A DNA stretch of 5,537 nucleotides, from the NCBI GenBank assembly GCA_913046275.1, contig CAJWSE010000073.1:1-5537 (forward strand), given 5' to 3'. The notes beneath the pieces were generated by a model. It ran no database searches and was not told the DNA's origin. It was given only the letters and a program-made list of their open reading frames with translations. Every line of letters starts with the position of its first letter. Positions within the stretch are counted from its first letter, which is position 1. Of this stretch, positions 1-5,537 are shown in pieces. The translations under genes and the position numbers were made by a program. The stretch comes from an uncultured Phycisphaerae bacterium. Lineage in GTDB: Bacteria; Planctomycetota; Phycisphaerae; Phycisphaerales; SM1A02.

Positions 1-27
1 TTGTTCAAGAAATTTCCTAGTTAGACC

Positions 28-56
28 TTGCTATTCCCGGGAGAGAATTAGATACT
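28..56 (+). promoter_or_regulatory. Candidate sigma70-type promoter for glnN
   Basis: A -35-like TTGCTA (28-33, 4 of 6 matches to TTGACA) and a -10-like GATACT (51-56, 4 of 6 matches to TATAAT) are separated by an ideal 17 bases. They lie about 30 bases upstream of the glnN start codon. No sigma54 (GG-N10-GC) promoter was noticed in the 84 leader bases, although nitrogen genes sometimes use one. Matches of this quality arise often by chance in AT-rich DNA, so this is only a candidate. Confidence 0.3.
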
Positions 57-69
57 ACAGGAGATAGGC

Positions 70-75
70 AGGAGG
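70..75 (+). promoter_or_regulatory. Strong ribosome binding site of glnN
   Basis: A perfect AGGAGG lies 9 bases before the ATG at 85. It supports that ATG over the in-frame ATGs at 100, 112 and 118, which have no comparable Shine-Dalgarno sequence at the right distance. Confidence 0.75.
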
Positions 76-84
76 CCCTCAAAA

Positions 85-2235
85 ATGGAAAATACGACCA
101 TGTCGAATGCAATGGATATGCAAACTAATGATTATTGTGACAGGTATGGCTGTCGAACTTTTTCAGGCGATGTGATGTTGCGGTATTTACAACCGGAGAT
201 CTATGAGTCGCTTTTAGAAACAATGGATAAAGCAAAGCCACTTGACCCCGCCATTGCAAATAATGTTGCTCATGCGATGATGGAGTGGGCCATTGATAAT
301 GGTTGCACACATTACACGCATTGGTTCCAACCTTTAACTGGAGCAACTGCTGAAAAACACGATGCCTTCCTTGAGCCAACCGATAAAGGTGCAATTGCAG
401 AGTTTCATGGTGACAATCTAGTTCGCGGTGAACCAGATGCATCAAGTTTCCCAAATGGAGGTATCCGCGACACATGGGAAGCGCGTGGGTACACCGCTTG
501 GGATGCAACAAGCCCAGCATTTATCATGCCTAACGATGAGGGAGGAACACTTTGTATTCCTACAGCATTTGTTTCTTGGACAGGTGAAGCGCTTGATAAG
601 AAGACTCCTTTCTTACGTTCAATAGACGCCGTCAACAAACAAGCCATGCGTTTACTTAAACTATTCGGCACTGCAAATGGTGTTTCACGCGTAATAACCA
701 CTCTTGGTTTAGAGCAAGAATACTTCTTGATAGATGAGTCCTTTGTTGCTCACAGGGAAGATTTGCTTTTATGTGGCCGCTCATTAATTGGGACAAAGCC
801 ACCAAAAGGACATCAACTTGACGATCATTATTTTGGGAAAATTCCAGAGCGCGTGCTTGCGTTTATGGATGACGCAGAGCAGCAACTGTATGAATTAGGA
901 ATTCCTGTAAAAACTCGCCATAACGAAGTCGCACCGGGTCAATATGAAATTGCACCGTTATACGAAAACGCAAATGTTGCTTCTGATCATCAAATGTTAC
1001 TGATGGAGATACTCAAGTCCACTGCGAAAATACATGGCTTTAAATGCTTATTACATGAAAAACCATTCGCCGGCGTGAACGGATCCGGAAAACACAACAA
1101 CTGGTCAATTGCTACTGATACTGGTAAAAATCTATTAAGTCCAGGAAAAGAACCACAAAACAACTTGCAGTTTTTAACATTCCTTTGCGCTGTGATTCGA
1201 GCAGTTGATTTGCATTCTGACTTAATGCGCGCTTCAGTTGCTTCGGCAGCCAATGACCACCGACTCGGCGCAAATGAAGCTCCTCCTGCAATAATTTCGA
1301 TTTTCTTAGGAGATATGTTAAGTGATATTTTGGACCAAATAGAATCTGACGAGAATCGCAATGCGCGCGAAGGAGGCACGCTCAACCTTGGCGCTGAAAC
1401 AATGCCTATTGTAGATCGTGATAGCGGAGATCGAAATAGAACCAGTCCATTTGCGTTTACAGGTAATAAATTCGAATTCCGTGCTGTTGGATCTACTTCA
1501 ACTATTGCTTGGCCAAACACGGTATTAAATACAATAATTGCTGAGTCAATTGACTACATCGCAACACAATTAGAATCTAAACTTGCAGGTAGTATTTCAG
1601 AAGAGCAACGTGATACTGAAGTACGAGCTTTGCTAAGAGAAGTGTTAAGCAAACATCGCAAAGTTGTTTTTGATGGGGATAATTATTCTGAAGAATGGCA
1701 CGAAGAAGCTGCTAGAAGAGGATTACCAAATCTGAAAACCGCAGCTGATGCCTTACCTGTAATCACATCAGAAAAAGCTATGTCCCTTTTCAGTCAATAC
1801 AACGTCCTGAGCAATCGCGAATTACATGCACGCGGAGAAGTACTGCTAGAACAATATTCTACGAGAGTAAGTATTGAAGCGCGGACACTTATCATGATGC
1901 TCTCAACACAAGTTTTACCTGCCGCTCTGCGCTACCAAGGTGAATTAGCTAAAATTGTGCAAAGCTCACGCGGAGTATCCGTTGATTGCAATCGCACATC
2001 GGCCCGTTTAGGCGATGTGGCACGGTTAGCTGAAGCCGTACAGTCTTCAATAGAGACACTACAAGCATCAACGGAAAAGGAATTCGACTGTTCTGAAGCG
2101 CATGCCTGTTTTGTAAGAGATACCATGATTCCAGCAATGGAAACTGCACGTACAATCGCTGATCAACTAGAAGAGCTTGTGCCAGAAGACATTTGGCCAT
2201 TGCCCTCTTACACAGAGATGCTCTTTATTCGATAA
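85..2235 (+). CDS. glnN: Type III glutamine synthetase (GlnN family)
   Basis: Catalyses ATP-dependent amidation of glutamate with ammonia to glutamine, the entry step of nitrogen assimilation, in the cytoplasm. At 716 residues it has the size of the GSIII class (about 700-730) and is far longer than GSI or GSII (about 350-470). The N-terminal GSIII region carries HWFQPLTG (79-86). The catalytic domain has EQEYF with metal-binding-type glutamates (E210, E212), [11 protein letters not shown] (278-288), the ATP/substrate-region motif [10 protein letters not shown] (332-341), the [13 protein letters not shown] stretch (390-402), and the GSIII block [18 protein letters not shown] (449-466). The rest is a helical C-terminal region typical of the class, including YSEEW and [16 protein letters not shown] see no missing key residue or frameshift. 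The start at 85 is chosen for its AGGAGG. GSIII enzymes form double-hexamer dodecamers and are not known to use the GSI adenylylation system; both are family knowledge. The 100-base gap before tig, with its own candidate promoter, suggests a separate unit. Confidence 0.97.
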   Translation: MENTTMSNAMDMQTNDYCDRYGCRTFSGDVMLRYLQPEIYESLLETMDKAKPLDPAIANNVAHAMMEWAIDNGCTHYTHWFQPLTGATAEKHDAFLEPTDKGAIAEFHGDNLVRGEPDASSFPNGGIRDTWEARGYTAWDATSPAFIMPNDEGGTLCIPTAFVSWTGEALDKKTPFLRSIDAVNKQAMRLLKLFGTANGVSRVITTLGLEQEYFLIDESFVAHREDLLLCGRSLIGTKPPKGHQLDDHYFGKIPERVLAFMDDAEQQLYELGIPVKTRHNEVAPGQYEIAPLYENANVASDHQMLLMEILKSTAKIHGFKCLLHEKPFAGVNGSGKHNNWSIATDTGKNLLSPGKEPQNNLQFLTFLCAVIRAVDLHSDLMRASVASAANDHRLGANEAPPAIISIFLGDMLSDILDQIESDENRNAREGGTLNLGAETMPIVDRDSGDRNRTSPFAFTGNKFEFRAVGSTSTIAWPNTVLNTIIAESIDYIATQLESKLAGSISEEQRDTEVRALLREVLSKHRKVVFDGDNYSEEWHEEAARRGLPNLKTAADALPVITSEKAMSLFSQYNVLSNRELHARGEVLLEQYSTRVSIEARTLIMMLSTQVLPAALRYQGELAKIVQSSRGVSVDCNRTSARLGDVARLAEAVQSSIETLQASTEKEFDCSEAHACFVRDTMIPAMETARTIADQLEELVPEDIWPLPSYTEMLFIR

Positions 2236-2266
2236 AGCTATTTTCTGCCCTTCTAAGACCCATTTG

Positions 2267-2286
2267 CATGCCAACTAGATGGCATG
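2267..2286. promoter_or_regulatory. Perfect 7-bp inverted repeat between glnN and tig
   Basis: CATGCCA (2267-2273) and TGGCATG (2280-2286) are perfect reverse complements separated by a 6-base loop (actaga). As RNA it would fold into a hairpin 31 bases after the glnN stop. No T-tract follows, so it is not a standard intrinsic terminator. Its right arm overlaps the candidate tig -35 element, so an operator is also possible. Function is not determined by the sequence. Confidence 0.4.
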
Positions 2287-2308
2287 GTTGTAGCGCATCC
2301 GCTATGAT
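2279..2308 (+). promoter_or_regulatory. Candidate sigma70-type promoter for tig
   Basis: A good -10-like TATGAT (2303-2308, 5 of 6) has an -35-like ATGGCA (2279-2284, 4 of 6) 18 bases upstream. Transcription would begin near 2315, leaving a leader of about 20 bases before the preferred tig ATG at 2336. If so, the upstream ATG at 2309 would not lie in the transcript, which agrees with the start choice. This is a pattern match only. Confidence 0.35.
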
Positions 2309-2320
2309 ATGTTGCTCGAA

Positions 2321-2326
2321 AGAAGG
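2321..2326 (+). promoter_or_regulatory. Ribosome binding site that decides the tig start
   Basis: AGAAGG lies 9 bases before the ATG at 2336. The alternative in-frame ATG at 2309 has no purine-rich Shine-Dalgarno sequence upstream (its preceding bases include gcatccgctatgat), so 2336 is the better start. Confidence 0.6.
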
Positions 2327-2335
2327 TCTATCACT

Positions 2336-3817
2336 ATGACAACTACAGCAACACACCCTTATGAACTTTCTATTGAAGATGTTGGTCCAGCTCGAAAACG
2401 AGTCAGCATCACTGTTCCTGTGGATGCAATCTCTGCAAAAATGCAAGAATCCATGGGAACGATTATGAGCCAGACAACTCTGCCTGGATTCCGCAAAGGC
2501 AAAGTGCCAACTCATATCATTGAAAAACGATTTGGAGAATCAATTCGTTCAGAAGCTAGAAATGAAATTATCTCTGATGCGTGGAAAAGCGCTCTTGAAG
2601 AGTACGAACTTAAGCCTCTTGGAGAGCCAGAGCCAGTTGGAGATGTTGCAGAAGTAGTTATTGAAGATGGAAAACCACTTTCGTTTGCATTAGAAGTTGA
2701 AGTAATGCCTGATTTCGATTTGCCTGCTTTCGATGACATCAAGCTTACTCGGCCTGTAATTGAAATAACAGATGAACATGTACGGGAAGAGATAGATCGT
2801 CAAGCAATTCGCCACGGCAACTTAAAAGATGTTGAAGGCGATGTGAGCGAGGGCGATTTTCTCATTGGCCCAGCAGTTGTACACTTAAATGGAAACGAAG
2901 AAGAATTCTTTAAAACAGAACAAACTCGCATTTCTATGCCATCAATCGAAGCTGGTGGAGAAACATTAGGACTCTTTATTGATGATTTAGGTAAAACTCT
3001 GGCAGGTGCTAAAGTTGGAGATGAAATTAAAATTTCCACAAAAGGCCCAGATGAACATGAGCTTGAAGAAGTCCGTGGCTCTGATGTCGTAGTAACATTT
3101 AATGTTGTTCAGACTGTTAGAATTATCCCCCTTTCCGATGACGAGTTAATGGGAACCTTCGGACTTGATTCCTTTGATACTGTAAAAGAACAAATTAGGC
3201 ACGCCCTCGAGCAGCGACGAGACAATGACCAGGCAGCAGTCTTGCGTCAACAAGCAACAACCGAAATCTCTGATCGAGTAAAAATGGATTTGCCTGAAAA
3301 AACGAGTGCAATGCAAGCAGATCGCGATCTACAACGCCTTCGCACGGAACTGCAATCATCTGGTCGCATGACCATGGAAGAAGTAGAATCTGAAGTTGCC
3401 AAGGTCCGATCTGGCTCACTAGAAGAATCACAGAAAAGATTGAAAACATTTTTTATTCTTTCAAAACTTGCTGAGCATTTCCATATTTCAGTAAATGAAA
3501 TGGAAGTAAATGCTCGTATCGCAGAAATTGCAATGCAGAATGGCACGCGACCAGAAGAAATGAGAAACAAACTTGCACAGCAAGGTCAACTACAGCAAAT
3601 ACATGCTGTTGTTCGTGAGGAAAAAGCAGCAGACCAACTTGTAGCTGCTTGTACTGTCACAGACATGCCTGTAGATGAATGGCAGGCGAAGCAAGACGGT
3701 GGCAAATCGCCTGCGAAAAAGAAAACAGCGCAGAAAAAAACCGCAAAAAAGTCAGCCTCAAAAAAGAAAACCGCCAAAAAGAAAACGACTAAAAAGAAAA
3801 TAGCTAAGAAAGACTAA
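2336..3817 (+). CDS. tig: Trigger factor, ribosome-associated chaperone with lysine-rich tail
   Basis: Binds the ribosome near the exit tunnel and helps nascent chains fold. With the start at 2336 the protein has 493 residues, longer than the usual 430-450 because of its tail. An open frame to 2309 would add nine residues but lacks a ribosome site, and the family's ELSIEDVGPARKRVSI opening fits the shorter form. Residues 1 to about 125 form the ribosome-binding domain with the signature GFRKGKVP (51-58). Residues about 168-264 occupy the place of the FKBP-like PPIase domain but are divergent. Residues about 265-454 form the helical SurA-like chaperone domain. Residues 455-493 are a tail with 19 lysines in 39 residues, built of pentapeptide repeats. 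The stop overlaps the next gene by one base. The identity is firm. Prolyl isomerase activity is doubtful from sequence, and the role of the tail (ribosome or nucleic acid contact) is inference. Confidence 0.95.
   Translation: MTTTATHPYELSIEDVGPARKRVSITVPVDAISAKMQESMGTIMSQTTLPGFRKGKVPTHIIEKRFGESIRSEARNEIISDAWKSALEEYELKPLGEPEPVGDVAEVVIEDGKPLSFALEVEVMPDFDLPAFDDIKLTRPVIEITDEHVREEIDRQAIRHGNLKDVEGDVSEGDFLIGPAVVHLNGNEEEFFKTEQTRISMPSIEAGGETLGLFIDDLGKTLAGAKVGDEIKISTKGPDEHELEEVRGSDVVVTFNVVQTVRIIPLSDDELMGTFGLDSFDTVKEQIRHALEQRRDNDQAAVLRQQATTEISDRVKMDLPEKTSAMQADRDLQRLRTELQSSGRMTMEEVESEVAKVRSGSLEESQKRLKTFFILSKLAEHFHISVNEMEVNARIAEIAMQNGTRPEEMRNKLAQQGQLQQIHAVVREEKAADQLVAACTVTDMPVDEWQAKQDGGKSPAKKKTAQKKTAKKSASKKKTAKKKTTKKKIAKKD
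3716..3814 (+). repeat. 15-bp in-frame tandem repeat encoding the tig lysine tail
   Basis: Six consecutive 15-bp units encode KKKTA (3716), QKKTA (3731), KKSAS (3746), KKKTA (3761), KKKTT (3776) and KKKIA (3791), followed by a partial KKD (3806-3814) and the stop. The AAAAAGAAAA core is identical at the start of units 1, 4, 5 and 6. The units stay in register with the reading frame, so gain or loss of units would change tail length by five residues without breaking the gene. The longest A-run is seven (3734-3740). Confidence 0.8.
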
Positions 3818-4047
3818 TGTTTATAGCTAGCGCTTTTGTCGAGGTGTTGCCGGCGACCCTGCTTCTTATTGCATTCGCAGTAATTGGCGGAGTTGTGATA
3901 ATGATGATTCGCAGAAATTTGCGCTCAAAATCATCGACAACTTCTACTTTTACCCTGGGAGATTTGCGCAAATTTCGAGACGAGGGCAAAATTAGCCAGG
4001 AAGAATACGAAAAAGCGAGGCAGCTAATCATAGATAGTTCTATGTGA
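3817..4047 (+). CDS. Small single-pass membrane protein with SHOCT-like C-terminus
   Basis: A 76-residue protein of unknown function. Residues about 11-31 form one hydrophobic membrane segment (LPATLLLIAFAVIGGVVIMMI), followed by a basic stretch (RRNLRSK, 32-38). By the positive-inside rule this puts the C-terminus in the cytoplasm. A Ser/Thr-rich linker (39-46) leads to LGDLRKFRDEGKISQEEYEKAR (47-68), which has the pattern of a SHOCT domain (short C-terminal domain): a leucine-containing helix, a G-x-I-[ST]-x-E-E-[FY] turn, then a second helix. Its ATG overlaps the tig stop (TAATG at 3815-3819) and only a weak AAGAAAG precedes it, so it is probably translated by coupling to tig. It occupies the place where clpP is usually found between tig and clpX but has no resemblance to ClpP. 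The coding call rests on the overlap and the coherent membrane-plus-SHOCT architecture. A role in proteostasis is only suggested by position. Confidence 0.82.
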   Translation: MFIASAFVEVLPATLLLIAFAVIGGVVIMMIRRNLRSKSSTTSTFTLGDLRKFRDEGKISQEEYEKARQLIIDSSM

Positions 4048-4055
4048 TTAAGGTC

Positions 4056-4079
4056 CGGTATCTTAGTAAACCGTTTTTT
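4056..4079 (+). terminator. Weak terminator-like hairpin after the small membrane gene
   Basis: CGGT (4056-4059) pairs with ACCG (4070-4073) across a 10-base loop, directly followed by six T residues (4074-4079). The position, 8 bases after the stop, and the T-tract suit an intrinsic terminator. The stem is only four pairs, so it may act partly or not at all. Confidence 0.3.
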
Positions 4080-4123
4080 AGCTATGAAAAAGGCAATTAC
4101 TTAACTAAATAAGTGGGCAAGTA

Positions 4124-4145
4124 GTAATTTTTGTGTCACAATTAC
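4124..4145. promoter_or_regulatory. Imperfect dyad upstream of clpX, operator-like
   Basis: Outer arms GTAATT (4124-4129) and AATTAC (4140-4145) are perfect reverse complements. Nested between them is a second palindrome, TTGTG-T-CACAA (4131-4141), although the two are not centred on the same base. The nested core has a one-base centre, so it suits protein binding to DNA better than an RNA hairpin. It lies 51 bases before the clpX start. The bound factor, if any, is unknown. Confidence 0.3.
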
Positions 4146-4173
4146 GCGAATAAGATTTGATAAGCAAATTCGC
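4146..4173 (+). promoter_or_regulatory. 6-bp inverted repeat in the clpX leader
   Basis: GCGAAT (4146-4151) and ATTCGC (4168-4173) are perfect reverse complements around a 16-base AT-rich centre, ending 23 bases before the clpX ATG. It directly abuts the dyad at 4124-4145. A six-pair match over this span can occur by chance. Within it TAAGAT (4151-4156) resembles a -10 element, but I found no convincing -35 at standard spacing. Confidence 0.2.
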
Positions 4174-4187
4174 TATGAAAGATTTAT

Positions 4188-4191
4188 AAGG
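4188..4191 (+). promoter_or_regulatory. Ribosome binding site of clpX
   Basis: AAGG within ATAAGGTA sits 5 bases before the ATG at 4197. This is short spacing but acceptable. The next in-frame ATG (4230, codon 12) is preceded by caactccg, with no Shine-Dalgarno sequence, so 4197 is preferred. Confidence 0.5.
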
Positions 4192-4196
4192 TAAGT

Positions 4197-5537
4197 ATGA
4201 GCAAGAATTCAGACAATGATACAACTCCGATGGGATCAATAAATCAGGATCCACCCTTTGAGGGTGATATTGGTAACGGTAATTCATCAGGGGGAAACGG
4301 TTCCGGTGGTGATGACGGCGGTTTCCGAGGACGCCGAGTAACAACTTGTTCATTTTGTGGAAAGACTTCCCGCGACGTAGGGCCAATGGTTGAAGGGCCT
4401 AATGAGATCTATGTCTGTTCAAATTGTACAGATTTATGCCAAAATATTTTCAAACAAGAGCGACGTCGAATCAGCGCATCATCGCCAACGTTTACTTCAA
4501 TTCTTACTCCAAGGCAAATTAATGAATATTTAGAGCAGTATATCATTGGTCAAAATCGAGCAAAAAGATCCTTATCTGTTGCCGTTCACAACCACTATAA
4601 AAGACTTTCACAACTTGAAAATGCAGATCGTGATGTAGAATTAGATAAATCAAATGTCTTATTAATTGGACCAACCGGTACAGGGAAGACACTTCTTGCT
4701 AAAACACTTTCTCGAATTTTAAATGTCCCCTTTGCAATTGCCGATGCAACAACCTTAACTGAAGCTGGGTATGTTGGCGAAGACGTTGAGAATCTATTAC
4801 TTAAATTACTTCAAGCTGCTGATTTTGATTTAGAATCAGCTCAGCGTGGCATTATTTATATCGATGAAATTGATAAGATTGGACGAACAACTCAGAATGT
4901 ATCTATTACTCGAGATGTTTCCGGTGAAGGTGTACAGCAGTCATTGCTAAAAATGCTAGAAGGTGTAGTTGCAAATGTTCCACCTCAAGGTGGTCGCAAG
5001 CATCCAGAGCAACAATATATCCAAATGGATACTTCAAACATTCTCTTTATCTGCGGCGGTTCTTTTGATGGAATTGCAGATATTATATCGAAACGAATTG
5101 GCAAATCTCGAATTGGATTTGGCGGTGCTAGTGCAGAAGAACAAGAAGATCATGAGCGCCAAGCAGAATTACTTGATCAAGTACTCACTGAAGATATCCT
5201 TCACTTTGGTCTTATCCCAGAGCTACTTGGCCGCCTCCCTATTGTGACACCATTAATGCCGCTTACCGAAGATGCAATGGTGCGAATACTGACTGAACCT
5301 CGTAACGCTATCATCAAACAATATCAGCATCTTTTTAGCCTAGAAGCTGCAACACTTGAGTTTACTGATAGCGCATTACATTTAATTGCTAAAAGAGCTA
5401 TGGAACGAGGCACAGGCGCCCGGGCACTCCGTGCAGTCATCGATAATTTTATGATTGATGTAATGTACGACCTTCCTGACCGTGACAATCAAGACGCTGT
5501 GTATCTAATTGATGCCAAAGATATTGAAAATGGACTT
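4197..5537 (+). CDS. clpX: ClpX, ATP-dependent protease unfoldase subunit (3' end outside window)
   Basis: AAA+ unfoldase that recognises tagged substrates and threads them into the ClpP peptidase in the cytoplasm. The frame is open for 447 codons to the window edge; by comparison with family length only the last few tens of residues are missing. The N-terminal zinc-binding domain has its four cysteines (C51, C54, C74, C77). The ATPase core has Walker A GPTGTGKT (158-165), pore loop GYVG (191-194), Walker B IIYIDEID (219-226), the RKH pore loop (267-269), sensor-1 region ILFICGG (282-288), the ClpP-docking IGF loop (306-308), arginine finger R346 in LLGRLP, and sensor-2 GAR with R409. An unusual feature is a Gly/Asn/Asp-rich stretch before the zinc domain: C51 here corresponds to about C15 in E. 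coli, so there are roughly 36 extra residues. clpX lies 149 bases after the small membrane gene, and clpP is not adjacent on the left. Confidence 0.97.
   Translation, partial: MSKNSDNDTTPMGSINQDPPFEGDIGNGNSSGGNGSGGDDGGFRGRRVTTCSFCGKTSRDVGPMVEGPNEIYVCSNCTDLCQNIFKQERRRISASSPTFTSILTPRQINEYLEQYIIGQNRAKRSLSVAVHNHYKRLSQLENADRDVELDKSNVLLIGPTGTGKTLLAKTLSRILNVPFAIADATTLTEAGYVGEDVENLLLKLLQAADFDLESAQRGIIYIDEIDKIGRTTQNVSITRDVSGEGVQQSLLKMLEGVVANVPPQGGRKHPEQQYIQMDTSNILFICGGSFDGIADIISKRIGKSRIGFGGASAEEQEDHERQAELLDQVLTEDILHFGLIPELLGRLPIVTPLMPLTEDAMVRILTEPRNAIIKQYQHLFSLEAATLEFTDSALHLIAKRAMERGTGARALRAVIDNFMIDVMYDLPDRDNQDAVYLIDAKDIENGL

Noticed and set aside
1..24. Possible 3' end of an upstream gene (frame 1 reads LFKKFPS then stop)
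   Set aside because: Seven codons are too few to support a coding call, and the other two frames also close within the leader.
990..1520. Reverse-strand open frame of 176 codons inside glnN
   Set aside because: It lies wholly antisense to a gene with conserved GSIII motifs throughout, and its translation shows no recognisable domain. It is a shadow of glnN codon use.
2309..2335. Upstream in-frame ATG giving a 502-residue trigger factor
   Set aside because: It directly follows the candidate -10 element, has no ribosome site, and the extra residues are not part of the family's N-terminus.
2225..2515. Reverse-strand open frame of 96 codons spanning the glnN-tig gap
   Set aside because: It overlaps the conserved start of tig, including the GFRKGK region, and has no recognisable product.
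4084..4104. Six-codon open frame MKKAIT in the spacer before clpX, considered as a leader peptide
   Set aside because: It has no clear Shine-Dalgarno sequence, and no run of regulatory codons or attenuator follows. A similar four-codon frame at 4175 shows such frames arise by chance here.
4105..4386. Reverse-strand open frame of 93 codons across the clpX leader and 5' end
   Set aside because: More than half is antisense to clpX, and no ribosome site or domain supports it.
4969..5247. Forward open frame of 92 codons in another frame within clpX
   Set aside because: It overlaps conserved ClpX sequence, including the RKH and IGF loops, and its product has no family features.

Overview
The window reads as an ordinary chromosomal core segment with every gene on the + strand: a type III glutamine synthetase (glnN), trigger factor (tig), a small membrane protein with a SHOCT-like tail, and the start of clpX, which runs off the right edge. 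Base composition is moderately AT-rich. Nothing seen looks mobile: no transposase, integrase, CRISPR array, tRNA or rRNA. The organism is a Gram-negative-type bacterium, and my best guess is the Planctomycetota or a related PVC-group lineage. That rests on three things: a type III glutamine synthetase, a trigger factor with a divergent middle domain, and a lysine/alanine-rich tail of the kind I associate with that group. It is inference from remembered family features, not a search result.

Layout. Positions 1-84 are the glnN leader, with a possible sigma70-type promoter and a strong AGGAGG ribosome binding site. Positions 85-2235 are glnN. A 100-base gap (2236-2335, taking the preferred tig start) carries a perfect 7-bp dyad that overlaps a candidate tig promoter. 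tig is best started at 2336, not at the upstream ATG at 2309. Its stop codon overlaps by one base the ATG of the small membrane protein gene (3817-4047), so those two are probably translationally coupled. A 149-base spacer (4048-4196) follows, with a weak terminator-like hairpin and two dyads, and clpX starts at 4197. clpX stays open to the window end at codon 447, with all the expected ATPase motifs.

How the genes fit together. tig and clpX are the outer members of the widespread tig-clpP-clpX protein-quality-control cluster: nascent-chain folding, then unfolding for proteolysis. Here clpP is not between them. The small SHOCT-like membrane gene and a regulatory-looking spacer sit there instead, although ClpX keeps the IGF loop that docks on ClpP. 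glnN (ammonia assimilation) looks like a separate transcription unit that happens to lie upstream.

I did not find an evidently new multi-gene system. The points most worth a second look are the clpP-less tig-clpX arrangement, the 15-bp tandem repeat encoding the tig lysine tail with two in-register A AAA AAG slippery heptamers, and the palindromes upstream of clpX.
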